A stretch of DNA of 22,838 nt from an uncultured Bacteroidales bacterium (GTDB taxonomy: Bacteria > Bacteroidota > Bacteroidia > Bacteroidales > WCHB1-69), in assembly GCA_946407715.1 (NCBI GenBank), contig CAMJPH010000036.1:1-22838 (forward strand), written 5' to 3'. Below the pieces are notes generated by a model, which saw nothing but the letters and a program-made list of their open reading frames with translations, was not told the DNA's origin and ran no database searches. This document shows, piece by piece, positions 15,796 through 22,838 of the stretch. Every line of letters starts with the position of its first letter. Positions within the stretch are counted from its first letter, which is position 1. Position numbers and translations under genes: made by a program.

Positions 15796-16199
15796 TATTT
15801 CGGGCAGCAGAACTCGGTGAGAACGCTACAGGTGGACTTCGGATGGGCGAAGCCAATCATGAGACCTTCCGCACCAGGACGGGCGGTCTTGTCGATGAGA
15901 CGAACACCTTTGGTGGTCAGCTCGTTGAGTGCTTCGTTCGTGTCGGGTACCGCGAATGCAATGTGGTGAATACCCTCGCCGCGGTTCTCGATGAACTTCG
16001 CGATGGTGCTCTCCGGGCTCGTGGGCTCCAGAAGCTCGATTTTGGTTTGTCCGACCTTGAAGAAGGCGGTTTTCACTTTCTGGTCAGCGACCTCTTCGAT
16101 GTTGTAGCATTTCATCCCGAGAATGTTCTCGTAATACGGGATGGCGGTTTCCAAGCTTTTCACGGCAATGCCGAGATGTTCGATGTGGGTAATGTTCAT
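15795..16199 (-). CDS. mce: Methylmalonyl-CoA epimerase
   Basis: A 134-residue glyoxalase-fold (VOC) enzyme that interconverts (R)- and (S)-methylmalonyl-CoA in the succinate-propionate route. The two beta-alpha-beta-beta-beta halves show HIEHLGIAVKSLETAIPYYE, VGQTKIELLEP, GEGIHHIAFAVPDT and a terminal CSVLTEF. The expected metal ligands are His8, Glu55, His79 and Glu129. Length is normal. Genes for methylmalonyl-CoA mutase or decarboxylase, often next to mce in the phylum, are not in the window. Heptamer repeats flank the gene on both sides. Confidence 0.93.
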   Translation of the reverse strand: MNITHIEHLGIAVKSLETAIPYYENILGMKCYNIEEVADQKVKTAFFKVGQTKIELLEPTSPESTIAKFIENRGEGIHHIAFAVPDTNEALNELTTKGVRLIDKTARPGAEGLMIGFAHPKSTCSVLTEFCCPK

Positions 16200-16217
16200 A
16201 TTGTTTGGTTTTTATTT

Positions 16218-16245
16218 GTGAACAGTGAATAGTGATCAGTGAACA
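16218..16245. repeat. Heptanucleotide tandem repeat (4 copies)
   Basis: Four head-to-tail copies of GTGANNA (GTGAACA, GTGAATA, GTGATCA, GTGAACA), 28 bases, in the leader of mce. The size and copy number equal those of the array at the other end of the gene, but the unit differs. Confidence 0.8.
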
Positions 16246-16263
16246 GAGTTCTAACGTCTCAAA

Positions 16264-17064
16264 TCAGTCTCTGTCGGGGGTGGCGTCGAGCCAGGTGGTT
16301 TTGTGTTTGATGAGTTTGATGATGAGGGCGATGACGGCGTAAACAATGGTGAGTTTAAAGAAGATATAAGGAAAGTATGGGTCGTCCAACTCGGGACGTT
16401 CGAGGTTCTGCATGACAATGCGTTCGAAGAGTGCGAAATCGAGGACGGTATAGGAGACGAGAACCGACATGAATGTGGCGTATTCGCGGCGGATGAGGGT
16501 TTTCCAGGAGAACTGGAGCATTCCGGATTCGTAGAGCGACCATTTCGGGAGGAAGGCGGGCACTTTAGCCGCCCACTGCTCGAATTCGTCACCGTATTTG
16601 GATCGCAGGAAAGCCTCCTCGGTCATCATAATGCGTTCATAGTAAATCCAATAGACAAGGGAGACGATGATAAAAGCGAAGATGTTCAAAGTATAGACGA
16701 GCAGTCCGGCCCAGATCAGATAGTTGGCAAGGTAGAGCGGATGGCGCACCACGGAGTAGATGCCCTTGGTGTTGAGGTGGTCGGCCACCTGCTTGGCAGT
16801 GTTACGACCGGAGGTGCCTTTCGGGGTCGTGCAGACCGTATAGGCGCGCAGGGCGAGACCGGCAAAGACCAACAGTAACGAAATGATGGTGCAGGTGATA
16901 TACAGTGGACCGCCCCAACCCCAGTGTGCGCTGATGCTGGCGTAAAGTTTGTCGTTGGTGAAGAAGAGGATAGGCAGGGAAAGTGCAAAAATCAGCACCG
17001 GAATCTGTCCTCGGTACTTGAAGAGCTTTGCGCCGCTCTGCTCCATGGATTGGATTAACGCCAT
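16264..17064 (-). CDS. Isoprenylcysteine carboxyl methyltransferase-like membrane protein
   Basis: A 266-residue polytopic membrane protein of the ICMT/PEMT methyltransferase family. N-terminal helices (about 20-36, 54-74) lead to the conserved catalytic block GIYSVVRHPLYLANYL (101-116, with R107-H108-P109) and then YYERIMMTEEAFLRSKYG (141-158), the usual SAM-binding RHPxY and ExxxxxEE features. Two more helices lie in the C-terminal extension. Bacterial members methylate lipids; one in Leptospira methylates the lipid A 1-phosphate. The frame is open up to 17193, but the ATG at 17064 is chosen because the promoter lies within that extension. The substrate is unknown. Confidence 0.78.
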   Translation of the reverse strand: MALIQSMEQSGAKLFKYRGQIPVLIFALSLPILFFTNDKLYASISAHWGWGGPLYITCTIISLLLVFAGLALRAYTVCTTPKGTSGRNTAKQVADHLNTKGIYSVVRHPLYLANYLIWAGLLVYTLNIFAFIIVSLVYWIYYERIMMTEEAFLRSKYGDEFEQWAAKVPAFLPKWSLYESGMLQFSWKTLIRREYATFMSVLVSYTVLDFALFERIVMQNLERPELDDPYFPYIFFKLTIVYAVIALIIKLIKHKTTWLDATPDRD

Positions 17065-17088
17065 AATGTCAGCTGTTTTTTCAGGGTG

Positions 17089-17118
17089 CAAAGATACACA
17101 AATTACCAATATCGCAAA
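17089..17118 (-). promoter_or_regulatory. Promoter for ICMT-like gene
   Basis: On the minus strand TATCTTTG (17089-17096) has a TTTG -33 element (17115-17118) 18 bases upstream. It sits 24 bases before the ATG at 17064 and so fixes the start of the methyltransferase gene. Confidence 0.7.
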
Positions 17119-17158
17119 CAGTGTTTTTCTCGGAGGAGACGTTTGTTGAAACGTTTCT

Positions 17159-17190
17159 AAAAAAAAAGGATGACAAAAGCCATCCCTTTT
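17159..17190 (-). terminator. Intrinsic terminator of rplS
   Basis: On the minus strand GGATGGC-TTTT-GTCATCC forms a 7-bp stem with one G-U pair, is preceded by an A-run, and is followed by nine T residues. It lies about 30 bases past the rplS stop and before the next gene's promoter. This is the clearest terminator of the window. Confidence 0.88.
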
Positions 17191-17219
17191 CATTAACCAT
17201 TAAAATCTTTACATTATGA

Positions 17220-17573
17220 TTACCCTCTGCGCTCTTTAATACGGGCTTTCTTACCCGTCAAATCACGGAGATAGTAAATTCTTGCTCTACGCACGACACC
17301 GCGTTTCACCACTTTGAGGTCGGCAATCATGGGGGAGGTGAAAGGGAAAACCCTTTCAACACCGATGCCGCCGGAAATCTTTCTCACTGTGAAAGTCTTG
17401 TTTACATTGCTGCCCTTGATTTGCAGGACAACACCTTGGAAATTTTGGATACGCTCTTTGGAACCTTCAACAATTCTGTAGGATACGTTCACAGTGTCTC
17501 CCGCTTTAAATTTCGGGAACTCTTTGGTCGTTATGAAATTATCTTCTACGTATTGAATCAACTCGTTTTTCAT
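17220..17573 (-). CDS. rplS: 50S ribosomal protein L19
   Basis: A 117-residue bL19. Family blocks are all present: [51 protein letters not shown], the [13 protein letters not shown] segment and a basic C-terminus [21 protein letters not shown]. It acts in the large subunit near the subunit interface. It is monocistronic here, with its own promoter (17618-17647) and terminator (17159-17190). Confidence 0.97.
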   Translation of the reverse strand: MKNELIQYVEDNFITTKEFPKFKAGDTVNVSYRIVEGSKERIQNFQGVVLQIKGSNVNKTFTVRKISGGIGVERVFPFTSPMIADLKVVKRGVVRRARIYYLRDLTGKKARIKERRG

Positions 17574-17617
17574 TGCTCTATCTTTTTTCTACTTTTTTCT
17601 CTTCAAAATTGAGGTTG

Positions 17618-17647
17618 CAAAAATACACTTTTTTTTTATTTACACAA
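17618..17647 (-). promoter_or_regulatory. Promoter of rplS
   Basis: On the minus strand TATTTTTG (17618-17625) and TTG (17645-17647) are 19 bases apart, a textbook Bacteroidota housekeeping promoter with an A-rich spacer. The leader is about 40 bases. Confidence 0.78.
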
Positions 17648-17784
17648 CCTTGGTTTGAATATTTTTATCTCCGATGTATTTTATTGTAAATCATTTTGTT
17701 ATGATTTTGTTGGTTCTCGATTGAAATGTTTTTTGGGGAAATGGTGTCATGTTTTTGTCCATTTCCGCGCAAAAAAGCGCATTT

Positions 17785-18939
17785 TTAAATCAATATGTCG
17801 GTGTTTTCTTTTTCCACATCTGGAATCAGTCGTTTGACCACTTTGTTGTCGTAAAAGAAGCGGCTTGCGATGACGCGAACAACTGTATAGGATGGTATGG
17901 CGATTAACATGCCAACTACACCACCGATGTGTCCGGCAATCAAAAGTACCACGAAGATTTCAAGCGGACTTGCCTTAATGCTGGTGGAATAGATGAGTGG
18001 CTGGTAGATGAAATTGTCCACCAGTTGGGTGGTCAGCATGATGCCTAAGACAATCAGGGCGAAGACCCAGATATTCACGCCTAATCCGATGCCCGCACCG
18101 TATTTGAGGATAACACTGAGGATGACTCCAATCAATTCGCCAATCAGCGGACCCACGTATGGGATGATGTTCAAGAGGCCGGCGATGAAGGCGATGCCGA
18201 GGGCGTAGTTGAAGTCAATGCGGGCAATGAGCCATAAGCCGAGGCAATTGAGCAACACCACGCCGAAGATTTCAACAATCAACCCCACAAAATAGCGGGA
18301 GAGAAGTCGCTCAATGTCAAGGATGGTCTTTTTCACTTTGTCCTCAATCGTGTCTGGGACGAGTGTACCGACAATGCGTCCGAAGAGCGTGTCGTCCTTG
18401 ATGAAAAAGAAGGAGATGAAAATGACGGAGAAAAGTCCAACGGCAAGTTCGGCCACTGCAGAGGCTACCGATCCTAAGATGCCGGAAATGTTCGATAGAT
18501 CAAGTACTTCGGAAATCTTTTGGATGATAAGTTGAACCCCATCGAAATCCTCGCCAACCCATGGGATAACTCGGATGATCCAGCCATTGGCCAAATTCAT
18601 GATGTTCTGGCTGTCCAAATTCTCTTGTGCTTTCATGGAGGAGGCTTCGCGCACGATATTTGTGACCACGGGAATCACTTGCACGACTACCAAAATCAGT
18701 ATAGCAAAGATGAAAACGAGGGTGATTGCCGCAAGTAGCGCGTCAGGTGCTGATTTCCCTTTGATTTTAATTTTCTGGAGTAGCCGCAGTATGGGCTGGC
18801 CGATTAGCGAAACCACAAAGGCCAGCAGAATATAGGCCAATACGCTTCCGAAGAAATAGCCCAACAAGGCGGCTATTGCCAATGTGCCCAGAATGATGAT
18901 GTATCGGGCTAATTTGTCAATACTGCGTTCTTTTTCCAT
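17785..18939 (-). CDS. AI-2E family transporter (PerM-like permease)
   Basis: A 384-residue polytopic inner-membrane protein. It has the family pattern: an N-terminal pair of helices (IIILGTLAIAALLGYFFG and YILLAFVVSLIGQPIL), a third helix, an amphipathic central region, then several helices with IPYVGPLIGELIGVI and the C-terminal GGVVGMLIAIPSYTVVRVI. The family name comes from TqsA, but most members have other or unknown substrates, including Na+/H+ exchange in some. The start is 15 bases after the rhamnosidase stop, with no visible promoter between, so they may share a transcript. Confidence 0.88.
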   Translation of the reverse strand: MEKERSIDKLARYIIILGTLAIAALLGYFFGSVLAYILLAFVVSLIGQPILRLLQKIKIKGKSAPDALLAAITLVFIFAILILVVVQVIPVVTNIVREASSMKAQENLDSQNIMNLANGWIIRVIPWVGEDFDGVQLIIQKISEVLDLSNISGILGSVASAVAELAVGLFSVIFISFFFIKDDTLFGRIVGTLVPDTIEDKVKKTILDIERLLSRYFVGLIVEIFGVVLLNCLGLWLIARIDFNYALGIAFIAGLLNIIPYVGPLIGELIGVILSVILKYGAGIGLGVNIWVFALIVLGIMLTTQLVDNFIYQPLIYSTSIKASPLEIFVVLLIAGHIGGVVGMLIAIPSYTVVRVIASRFFYDNKVVKRLIPDVEKENTDILI

Positions 18940-18954
18940 GATATGTTTGATTCG

Positions 18955-21693
18955 TTATTCTTTCATTCTTAAAACATGCAAACCACTCCCGTAAGTTTTT
19001 ATTTCATAGCCTTTTTTAGAGGGAAACCATACTTCAGCGGTGGTGTTGGCGGGGATGAGGAAGTACCATTCGAGCAGTTTGCCGTGACGAACCCAGTGGC
19101 TTTCGATGCGGCCGGATACGGATTCGTAGGTGCAGTGAACAAATCTTAATCCCTTAAGAAAATAAGGTTTCAATTGAATTTTGGTATAGCCGGGCTCTAA
19201 TGCGCGGATGCCGCCGAGATATTCGTATTCCCAAAGGATAAGGTCGCCGAGGAGCATCACATGGTTGCCGGAGTTCATGTACGGCGCGGCGGTGTTGCCG
19301 TTCCAGAGTTCCCAAATGGTGGTGGCGCCGTTGCGTGCCATGTAGCCCCAGCTCGGGTATGTGTCACTGCTTGCGATTTTAAGCGCAAGGTCGCCGCGCC
19401 CGTAATTCGATAGAGTGCGCATCAGCTGTTGGATGCCGACCACCCCTGTGGAGACGTGCCCGCCAAATTCGTTCACGGTCTTGTTGATGATGTTCCCGAA
19501 AACCTTATCCTCCATATCCTTTGGAACCATGCCGAAGGCTAAAGGCAGGATGTTGGCGGTCACGGTGCCGTTGTCGTATTCTCCTGTATTGCGATCGAGG
19601 TATTTGCTGTTGTATTTTTTCGTGATAAAATCAATGTCGTTGCGAAAGAGCACTGCATCGTCGGTTTTGCCAAGCAGGTTGGCGAAATAAGCCATCTTGT
19701 TCGCTAAATAGCAGTAGAAAGGGGTAGAGATGACAGCCGCGTCGGTCATGCGGGAAGGATCCTTGGCGTGGACCAGATCCAGTGATTCGGGAGGCATACA
19801 CCAGTCTCCGTAGCAGTCGCGGGTGAGGATGCCATCCACCAGGTAGCTCCGCTTCATGTAGAGCATCCACCGCTTCATGGCATCGTAATGCAGGCGGATG
19901 GGCTCGAAGTCGCCGTAGCGTGTGTAGAGCATGTCGGCGACGGTGATGAGAGCTCCGGGCCAGGTCATGTTGTCGGTGTAGCGTCGCCAATAGTTCGGCC
20001 ACACGTCCGACAGAGAGCCGCTATGCCACTGGCTGTCCTCCCCGTCGATGAGCCACTTGGCGTAGAGCCGGTGGTTGTCAAAGATGTAGGATTCGCCGTA
20101 GTTTCCCGTGGTGCGGTCGCCGGTCCAGCCCATGCGCTCGTCGCGCTGCGGACAGTCGGTGGGCATACTGCGGTAATTGCCCCGAATACCCCAATATGCA
20201 TTGCGATATACGGTGTTGATGACTTCGTCCGAGGTTTCGAAATGCCCGGTTACGGCCATCTCGTCGTAAATCACAAACCCTTCGAAGTCGCTGAGGACGG
20301 GCGTGTCCCGCATCCCGCTGATTTCCACATAACGGAAACCATGATAAATAAACGTGGGGTGCCATTGTGCTGAGGACGTGTATCTGCTTGTCGCAATATA
20401 TTGGTCTGTGAAGCCTGCCCCGCGAAGGTTTTCGGTGTAGAGAGTGCTGTCGGGATTGAGGCTCTCGCCGAAACGCAGGGTGATGGTGTCGCCGTCGTAT
20501 TGTCCGCGGATGTGCATGTTCAGGTAGCCCACCAGATTCTGCCCCATGTCGAGGATCCATTGGTCGCCCTTGCGGAATAGGGCGACAGGTCTTACAGTGT
20601 CCTGTACCTTAAGGTTAGGGTTGCTTTGTGGCATCAGCGGCCCCTCGGGCGGATGTACGCCGAAAACCGGAATCCATTTCGAGTCATCATAACCGGCGGA
20701 GGCCCAGTCGCCAAGTTCGAGGCGTGCATCGTAGGTCTCACCGTCAAATTCGTTAAGGGTGCGTATGGGACCTTGGTTGGTGATTTTCCAGCTATCGTTG
20801 CTGACGATGCGTTCGGAGGTGCCGTCCTTGTAAGTCACCTCTAATTGTAGGATCATGCGCGGACGTCCATAGTGCATCACGTGAGTTTCGCCGCCCCATT
20901 CATTCTCGCCACGGTTGTAGCGCATGGCGAAATAGCGACCGGCAGCAAGGATGACACCGATGGTGTTGTCGCCTTTGTGCAACTGCTCGGTTACGTCAAA
21001 GGCGTTGAAATAGACCCGTTTGCGGTAGTCGGAAAGAGCGGGTTTGAAAAGTTCCTCGGGCGCGACTTCGCTGCCGTTGAGGAAAGCGCTGTACTGTCCG
21101 AGACCGCAAATGTATAGCCGCGCCTCAAGGATGTCATCACGCAGATGGAATTCTTTTCGGAGGTAGCGCGCCGCGATGCGGGTTCTGCGAACCAAACTGT
21201 CATCGTCAAATTCATGGCCAATCCATAGCGCACTCCAATCTTCCTGTTCCAAAAGACTGACCTCGAATCTTTTCACACCGCTTTGTGCGGTAACCTGATG
21301 GTTGTCTTCACCGCAAGTAAGGGTAGCGTAAACGCGCCAGTAAGCCTTGTCGCGGCTGTGCAGCGGTGTTCCTTCGTAAGGAATGAACAGCATTTGGCTT
21401 GAGTTTACGACTTTGGAGTCCCATAGGTCGCCGTTGCCGTGCCATGCTAACTCTTCCGATGATGAAACAATGATGCGATAGGAAATCTGCTTTACATTCT
21501 CGGCTTCGGTCTCGTAATTCCAGCTGAAACGAGGTTGTGCAGTGGCTAATGGCTGCGAACCGTCCTGATGCTCCACGGTAAGGTTGTTCAACAATATAAG
21601 GGCGTTTTGAGCGAGAACACCTCTGATGTTGATAGTGAAAAGTGCAGTTATAACAGCAATAAGTATCTTTGTTTTAATGTTTGACATATTCAT
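18955..21693 (-). CDS. Secreted alpha-L-rhamnosidase, GH78
   Basis: A 912-residue exported glycoside hydrolase. The signal peptide (MNMSNIKTKILIAVITALF to about VLAQ) has no lipobox, so the enzyme is probably periplasmic. An N-terminal beta domain, a rhamnosidase N domain with WIGHEF and the paired WRVYA/YICGLGQYSAFLNG segments, and a concanavalin-like domain with ILDMGQNLVGYL precede the (alpha/alpha)6 catalytic domain. DCPQRDERMGWTGD (about 513-526) holds the family's acidic catalytic residue (Glu519), and WELWNG follows later. It should release terminal L-rhamnose from plant or bacterial glycans. The frame extends to 21732, but that part contains the -7 element; the ATG at 21687 is an alternative start. 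No SusC/D pair is nearby. Confidence 0.92.
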   Translation of the reverse strand: MNMSNIKTKILIAVITALFTINIRGVLAQNALILLNNLTVEHQDGSQPLATAQPRFSWNYETEAENVKQISYRIIVSSSEELAWHGNGDLWDSKVVNSSQMLFIPYEGTPLHSRDKAYWRVYATLTCGEDNHQVTAQSGVKRFEVSLLEQEDWSALWIGHEFDDDSLVRRTRIAARYLRKEFHLRDDILEARLYICGLGQYSAFLNGSEVAPEELFKPALSDYRKRVYFNAFDVTEQLHKGDNTIGVILAAGRYFAMRYNRGENEWGGETHVMHYGRPRMILQLEVTYKDGTSERIVSNDSWKITNQGPIRTLNEFDGETYDARLELGDWASAGYDDSKWIPVFGVHPPEGPLMPQSNPNLKVQDTVRPVALFRKGDQWILDMGQNLVGYLNMHIRGQYDGDTITLRFGESLNPDSTLYTENLRGAGFTDQYIATSRYTSSAQWHPTFIYHGFRYVEISGMRDTPVLSDFEGFVIYDEMAVTGHFETSDEVINTVYRNAYWGIRGNYRSMPTDCPQRDERMGWTGDRTTGNYGESYIFDNHRLYAKWLIDGEDSQWHSGSLSDVWPNYWRRYTDNMTWPGALITVADMLYTRYGDFEPIRLHYDAMKRWMLYMKRSYLVDGILTRDCYGDWCMPPESLDLVHAKDPSRMTDAAVISTPFYCYLANKMAYFANLLGKTDDAVLFRNDIDFITKKYNSKYLDRNTGEYDNGTVTANILPLAFGMVPKDMEDKVFGNIINKTVNEFGGHVSTGVVGIQQLMRTLSNYGRGDLALKIASSDTYPSWGYMARNGATTIWELWNGNTAAPYMNSGNHVMLLGDLILWEYEYLGGIRALEPGYTKIQLKPYFLKGLRFVHCTYESVSGRIESHWVRHGKLLEWYFLIPANTTAEVWFPSKKGYEIKTYGSGLHVLRMKE

Positions 21694-21710
21694 TATTAGA
21701 ATTCCAGCGG

Positions 21711-21718
21711 CAAAAATA
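21711..21718 (-). promoter_or_regulatory. Promoter -7 element for rhamnosidase gene
   Basis: TATTTTTG on the minus strand matches TAnnTTTG and lies 17 bases before the ATG at 21693. It supports that start over the longer frame to 21732. Confidence 0.55.
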
Positions 21719-22031
21719 CTAAAATGTTCCATTTGAGAGAAACAAAAATTTCCAAAAATTTACTGTGAATTGGCCAAAAATATTTGTTTGTAAAAAAAAT
21801 CAAGGATGATTTGTGTGGGTTTATGCGTAAAATAAACAAGAAATACCACAAATATGTCGTGTGCAAGTCAAAAAATTTATATTGGTGTGCCTTTTTTGTT
21901 GTCTTCTGTGAATTTGTCAAAAAAAGAATGTTTTGAGCGATAAATGAATCGGATGTTGCATATTTTGTCTGTATTTTAAATTTTAATTGATTTCTGATTT
22001 TGTAATCGGTGTCCCGTGTTGAAAACAATTT

Positions 22032-22039
22032 TATCTTTG
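22032..22039 (+). promoter_or_regulatory. Promoter -7 element for GxxExxY gene
   Basis: TATCTTTG matches TAnnTTTG exactly and gives a leader of about 35-40 bases before the ATG at 22083. There is no good -33 element. Confidence 0.65.
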
Positions 22040-22082
22040 CGCCAGTTGTAATACTAACAATGATAATTTTAAAATAAAGAAA

Positions 22083-22538
22083 ATGAAGAACTTAAAAGAT
22101 TACAAGAATACGGTTTACAAAATAATTTGTGCAGCCATGACGGTACACCGTGAGTTGAGTTGGGGCCTGATGGAGGGCGTTTATCAAGAAGCTTTGCATC
22201 TGGAACTGCTTGATTGCGGCATTGAAAATGAAATGGAGAAGCAGATTAATTGTTACTACAAAAACCGATTGATGGACAAGCAGTATCGTATGGATATTGT
22301 AGTGGGAGATATTGTGTTGGAGTTGAAATCTGTTAAAGAGTTGCTGCCTGTCCATCGTGCGCAGCTGTTCAATTATCTCAGATTGACCAAAAAGCCGATA
22401 GGAATTCTGATTAATTTTGGAGCCACGAGTTTGGAAGGGGAGCGTTATGCTTTCATTGAGAACGAAAACGAGTGCGTTCTGTTAGACAAAGACATGAATA
22501 TACTTGTACAAGATACGGACGATGACTCTGATGAATGA
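22083..22538 (+). CDS. GxxExxY protein, PD-(D/E)XK nuclease-like
   Basis: A 151-residue cytoplasmic protein of the GxxExxY family (TIGR04256; PDDEXK_3-like fold). The name motif is GLMEGVY (28-34). The nuclease-type core follows: Asp71 in YRMDIVV, Glu80 and Lys82 in VLELKSV, then QLFNY (Gln94-Tyr98), the QxxxY pattern of RecB/lambda-exonuclease-like enzymes. All presumed catalytic positions are present, so it may cut or bind nucleic acid, but no activity is established for the family as far as I know. The C-terminus is acidic (DTDDDSDE). The gene has its own promoter and ends 25 bases before a tandem hairpin-repeat array. Confidence 0.88.
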   Translation: MKNLKDYKNTVYKIICAAMTVHRELSWGLMEGVYQEALHLELLDCGIENEMEKQINCYYKNRLMDKQYRMDIVVGDIVLELKSVKELLPVHRAQLFNYLRLTKKPIGILINFGATSLEGERYAFIENENECVLLDKDMNILVQDTDDDSDE

Positions 22539-22563
22539 TGATTCGGTAGTAGCTATTAAACGT

Positions 22564-22838
22564 GAATTACCATGAATGAACCATGAATTATCCAAGAATA
22601 AAATTATGCGAAATTCATGGATAATTCATGTCAATTCGTGTTTAGCAAAGAACAAGAATTACCATGAAAGAACCATGAATTACCCAAGAATAAATTTATG
22701 CGGAATTCATGGATAATTCATGGCAATTCGTGTTTAGCAAAGAACAAGAATTACCATAATAGAACCATGAATTACCCAAGAATTAAATTTATGCGGAATT
22801 CATGGATAATTCATGGCAATTCGTGTTTAGCAAAGAAC
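22564..22838. repeat. Tandem array of 92-bp hairpin-forming repeats, cut by window end
   Basis: Three consecutive units start at 22564, 22656 and 22748, with a period of 92 (the third has a 1-base insertion and is clipped by the window). Units 1 and 2 differ at five positions, units 2 and 3 at two plus the insertion. Each unit is an imperfect inverted repeat. In unit 2, arm 22656-22684 pairs with 22702-22729 (24 of 28 pairs, one bulge) across a 17-base loop. A 16-18-base linker, TTTAGCAAAGAACAA, joins units. Each arm is itself built from two or three copies of an AATTCATGG/CCATGAATT word. There is no credible coding frame across it. Confidence 0.9.

Larger units (their letters stand above)
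21694..22082. other. AT-rich divergent promoter region
   Basis: The 389-base gap between the divergent rhamnosidase and GxxExxY genes is very AT-rich and holds no credible gene. It contains one -7 element for each gene (21711-21718 minus, 22032-22039 plus). I see no hairpin or repeat between them. Confidence 0.6.

Noticed and set aside
17766..17779. GCGC-AAAAAA-GCGC stem after the permease gene
   Set aside because: The T-run lies on the plus-strand side, while the genes here run on the minus strand, and the stem is only four pairs.
21694..22082. Small RNA gene in the AT-rich gap
   Set aside because: No stable hairpin, terminator or -7 element other than those assigned to the flanking genes could be found.
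22564..22838. CRISPR array
   Set aside because: The units are near-identical along their whole length with no variable spacers, so this is a tandem hairpin repeat, not CRISPR.

Overview
The window reads as chromosome of a Bacteroidota bacterium, most likely Bacteroidales. The main evidence is the promoter type: the order-typical -7 element TAnnTTTG lies 30 to 230 bases upstream of most gene clusters. Shine-Dalgarno sites are scarce. The gene content agrees: DUF4199, FISUMP, a DUF5103/T9SS Plug-like protein, an ECF sigma of the common Bacteroidota type, methylmalonyl-CoA epimerase, and short heptanucleotide tandem repeats. I see no rRNA, tRNA, CRISPR array, insertion sequence or prophage.

Layout. 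Positions 1-563 are non-coding apart from a doubtful open frame at the left edge. Positions 564-3925 (+) hold a tight two-gene operon: a beta-barrel-like protein with a DHSFG motif, and a rifampicin-phosphotransferase/PEP-synthase-like dikinase. Positions 4183-6429 (+) hold a tiny Cys-rich lipoprotein, queE, a DUF721/DciA-like gene and a threonine aldolase. Positions 6525-10465 (-) hold a secreted protein of unknown function, a secreted beta-propeller with a possible thioredoxin-like tail, a DUF58 protein and RadC. At 10845-12921 an ECF sigma gene (-) and a T9SS Plug-like gene (+) are divergent. Positions 12924-17064 (-) form a run: isoprenylcysteine-methyltransferase-like membrane protein, methylmalonyl-CoA epimerase, DUF4199, family 2 glycosyltransferase and FISUMP lipid/surface-type genes. 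rplS (-) follows with its own promoter and a clear terminator. Then come an AI-2E family permease and a large secreted GH78 alpha-L-rhamnosidase (-). At the right end a GxxExxY, PD-(D/E)XK-like gene (+) is followed directly by a tandem array of 92-bp hairpin-forming repeats that runs off the window.

Most genes are ordinary household or envelope genes. The parts that best repay a second look are the GxxExxY gene with its nested repeat array, the dikinase/barrel pair, the sigma/Plug divergent pair, the secreted two-gene unit behind a structured leader at 8233-10707, and the small repeats around mce and the glycosyltransferase.
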